In this document: in pieces, positions 62,065 to 64,000 of the stretch
Position numbering within the stretch: the stretch's first letter is position 1
How the letters are laid out: every line of letters starts with the position of its first letter
Assembly (NCBI RefSeq): GCF_004340785.1
Contig: NZ_SLXS01000001.1
Location: 372,001 to 436,000, forward strand
From: Tumebacillus sp. BK434
GTDB taxonomy: Bacteria > Bacillota > Bacilli > Tumebacillales > Tumebacillaceae
DNA: 64,000 nucleotides
Direction: 5' to 3'
Program-made: the position numbers and the translations under genes
Notes under the pieces: model-generated
What the model was told of the DNA's origin: nothing
Database searches by the model: none
What the model saw: only the letters and a program-made list of their open reading frames with translations

Positions 62065-63528
62065 TTGCGTCCGGAACTCTCATCAGACCTAGCAGAGAAT
62101 CTGCAGGAGCTGGAAGAACGGTTTGGAGACAGCCCCGATCTGGTCAACCATCAGTTCTCGACCCAAACCGGGCAGCGCGCGGCGCTGCTCTATCTCGAAG
62201 GTCTGGTTGACAAAGTGACGATCAATTCGCATATTCTGCATCCGCTGCTGCATGTGATGCAGGACAACCAGACGCCAATCGAGGTGATCTCGGTCGGTCA
62301 AACCAAGCAGATCTTCCGCTTTGCCGACATCGAACATGCGCTGTTCCAAGGCAAAAGCGTGCTGTTCGTGAACGGAGATACGGCAGCGATCGAGATCGAA
62401 ACGCAAGGCTGGCCGCAACGGGCGATCCAAGACCCGCAGTCGGAGTCGACCTTGCGCGGCGCGCACCAGGGCTTCACCGAGACGGCCGGGCAAAACATCT
62501 CGTTGATCCGCCGCTATCTCACCAACCGCCGGTTGACGATCAAAAAGCTCACCGTCGGCGAGCGCAGCCACACAACGCTCTACCTCGTCTATCTGGCGGA
62601 CGTGGCGCGCCCGGAGATCGTCCGCGAGCTGGAGACGCGCATCCGGGCGATCTCCACCGATGCCATCCTCTCCACGGGCGAGCTGGAACAGCGGATCGAA
62701 GACAATCCGTACACGCCGTTCCCGCAGTTTCAGATCACCGAACGCCCCGATGCCGCCGTGTCGCAGATTCTGCAAGGGCGTATCGCCGTGATCACCGACG
62801 GGTCGCCCGGCGCGTTGATCGGGCCGATGGTCTTCGTCTCCTTCTTTCAATCGATGGACGATTACAGCGCCCGCTTCGTGCTGGCCTCTTTTATCCGGCT
62901 GCTGCGCTTCACGGCGCTGCTGATCGCCATGTTTTTGCCCGCCTTGTATGTGGCGACGATCTCTTTTCATTATGAGATGCTGCCGCTCAACTTGCTGCTG
63001 TCGATCGGCGAGTCGCGCGCCAAAGTGCCGTTTCCGCCTTATTTGGAGGCGCTGATGATGGAGATCACCTTGGAGATGCTGCGCGAAGCGGGCATCCGGC
63101 TCCCGGCGCCGATCGGGCAGACGGTCGGGATCGTCGGGGGCATCGTGATCGGCGAAGCGGCCGTGCAAGCCGGATTTGTCAGCAACATCATGGTGATCAT
63201 CGTATCGCTGACGGCGATCGCCTCGTTTATCATCCCCAACCACGAGATGGCCGCTTCGGTGCGCCTGATCCGCTTTCCTTTGATGCTGCTCGCCGCCATG
63301 TTCGGGATGATCGGGATCGTTGTGGGAATCATGATCATCGCCGGGCATCTGCTGTCGCTCGAATCGCTTGGTTTGCCATACGGCAGCCCGATCGCGCCGC
63401 TCCGCCTCCGCGATTGGAAAGACACCATCGTGCGCTTTCCGCTTTGGAAGATGGACAGGCGTCCGCGCTCGACCCACCCGCTGCAGTTGCGGCGGCAGCG
63501 TCCTTCGGGCAAAGAAGGGGACGAGTGA
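62065..63528 (+). CDS. Spore germinant-receptor A subunit (GerA family)
   Basis: A 487-aa GerAA/GerKA-type protein. The N-terminal soluble region (about 250 residues) includes VDKVTINSHILHPLLHVM-type segments and VSQILQGRIAVITDGSPGALIGP, a strongly conserved GerA signature. About five membrane helices follow, with AGIRLPAPIGQTVGIVGGIVIG-type conserved sequence and SFIIPNHEMAASVRLIRFPL. It senses nutrients in the inner spore membrane with B and C subunits. The TTG start at 62065 follows GGAAGGAGG. Its stop overlaps the next gene (TGATG). Confidence 0.9.
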   Translation: MRPELSSDLAENLQELEERFGDSPDLVNHQFSTQTGQRAALLYLEGLVDKVTINSHILHPLLHVMQDNQTPIEVISVGQTKQIFRFADIEHALFQGKSVLFVNGDTAAIEIETQGWPQRAIQDPQSESTLRGAHQGFTETAGQNISLIRRYLTNRRLTIKKLTVGERSHTTLYLVYLADVARPEIVRELETRIRAISTDAILSTGELEQRIEDNPYTPFPQFQITERPDAAVSQILQGRIAVITDGSPGALIGPMVFVSFFQSMDDYSARFVLASFIRLLRFTALLIAMFLPALYVATISFHYEMLPLNLLLSIGESRAKVPFPPYLEALMMEITLEMLREAGIRLPAPIGQTVGIVGGIVIGEAAVQAGFVSNIMVIIVSLTAIASFIIPNHEMAASVRLIRFPLMLLAAMFGMIGIVVGIMIIAGHLLSLESLGLPYGSPIAPLRLRDWKDTIVRFPLWKMDRRPRSTHPLQLRRQRPSGKEGDE

Positions 63529-64000
63529 TGATGAAAAAGTACGCATATAACGAGATCACGTACCGGCAGTACGTGTTTTTCCTCTACAAAACGCAGATTG
63601 GGATCGGTGTTTTGACCTTGCCCCGCACGGTGAGCGAAGCGGCCGGCACCGACGGCTGGATCCCGATCCTGGTCGGCTGGGCGTTCGTCCTGCTGGCCAG
63701 TTGGCTGATCATCTCGGTGCTGAAAAGGCACCCGCAGGACACGCTGTACGACCTGCTGCCCCGCTATTTTGGAAAATGGGTTGGCGGTCTGTTCAACATC
63801 CTCTGGATGCTGTATGGCGCGCTGGGTGCAGCTGTCATCCTCTATGCGACGGTGAACATCATGCGGATGTGGATCATGCCGCAGACTTCTCCTTTTTGGA
63901 TGGTCATTTTGCTGTCCATTCCCCTGTATACGATCGGCCGCAACGGGCTGCGTGTGTTGGGGCGGTTCGCTGAGTTTGTGTATTTCTTTACGCTCTGGAT
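63528..64000 (+). CDS. Spore germinant-receptor B subunit (GerB family), partial
   Basis: An open frame from ATG 63528 (or 63531) to the right edge, 157 codons. It is the start of an amino-acid-permease-like GerAB/GerKB protein. ITYRQYVFFLYKTQIGIGVLTLPRTV is the typical first helix of this family, followed by further helices. It is coupled to the A subunit by TGATG. The C subunit is expected beyond the window. Confidence 0.88.
   Translation, partial: MMKKYAYNEITYRQYVFFLYKTQIGIGVLTLPRTVSEAAGTDGWIPILVGWAFVLLASWLIISVLKRHPQDTLYDLLPRYFGKWVGGLFNILWMLYGALGAAVILYATVNIMRMWIMPQTSPFWMVILLSIPLYTIGRNGLRVLGRFAEFVYFFTLW

Overview
The window looks like chromosomal DNA of a GC-rich, endospore-forming member of the Bacillota, most likely Alicyclobacillaceae or a relative (Tumebacillus-like). 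This is inferred from Gram-positive LexA boxes, a GerA/GerB germination operon at the right edge, an exact Spo0A box before a multi-PAS kinase, frequent TTG/GTG starts behind strong GGAGG sites, and Bacillus-type tRNA/5S clustering. No database search was run; family names come from motifs.

Layout. 1-16.6 kb is core genome: a LexA-controlled Y-family polymerase, a methyltransferase/DedA/two-component cluster, a secreted subtilisin, then the RNA-modification and mismatch-repair block miaB-ricA-mutS-mutL-(methyltransferase)-miaA-hfq, and an Hsp20. 16.8-18.4 kb is an array of 13 tRNAs ending in a lone 5S rRNA; three of its spacers carry a compound hairpin repeat whose outer stems covary. 18.4-23.8 kb holds an MMPL transporter with two palindromic operators and a downstream TetR gene, then mnmA. 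23.8-28.1 kb is a tightly coupled operon of a 51-aa protein, a PD-(D/E)XK-type nuclease, an unknown protein, HsdM and HsdS, with no HsdR translocase. 28.2-31.7 kb is a sporulation-type kinase plus an SDR/thioester-reductase-like enzyme.

31.8-41.1 kb is an accessory island with lower GC and decayed genes. It has a toxin-like protein with tandem LQRTLGNQAV-type repeats (as in cargo of extracellular contractile injection systems), remnants of a membrane gene and a 5'-shortened DUF692 enzyme. Two CRISPR arrays with homologous leaders and no cas genes follow. Between the arrays lies a cell-cell signalling module: an HTH-TPR receptor (RRNPP type) overlapping a 47-aa secreted-peptide gene, a second HTH-TPR receptor with an unknown partner, and a divergent orphan 44-aa secreted-peptide gene behind what looks like a decayed receptor. 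I regard this module as the most interesting item.

41.1-58.7 kb is a two-protein lipopeptide NRPS system: C-A-T-C, and FAAL-ACP-C-A-T-C-A-T-C-A-T-C. Neither protein has a thioesterase. Both end in a condensation domain of a subtype different from the internal ones. The adjacent quorum-sensing receptors are candidate regulators. 58.7-64 kb returns to ordinary genes: a metallophosphatase, small membrane and hypothetical proteins, a DUF2935 protein and the start of a ger operon cut by the window edge.
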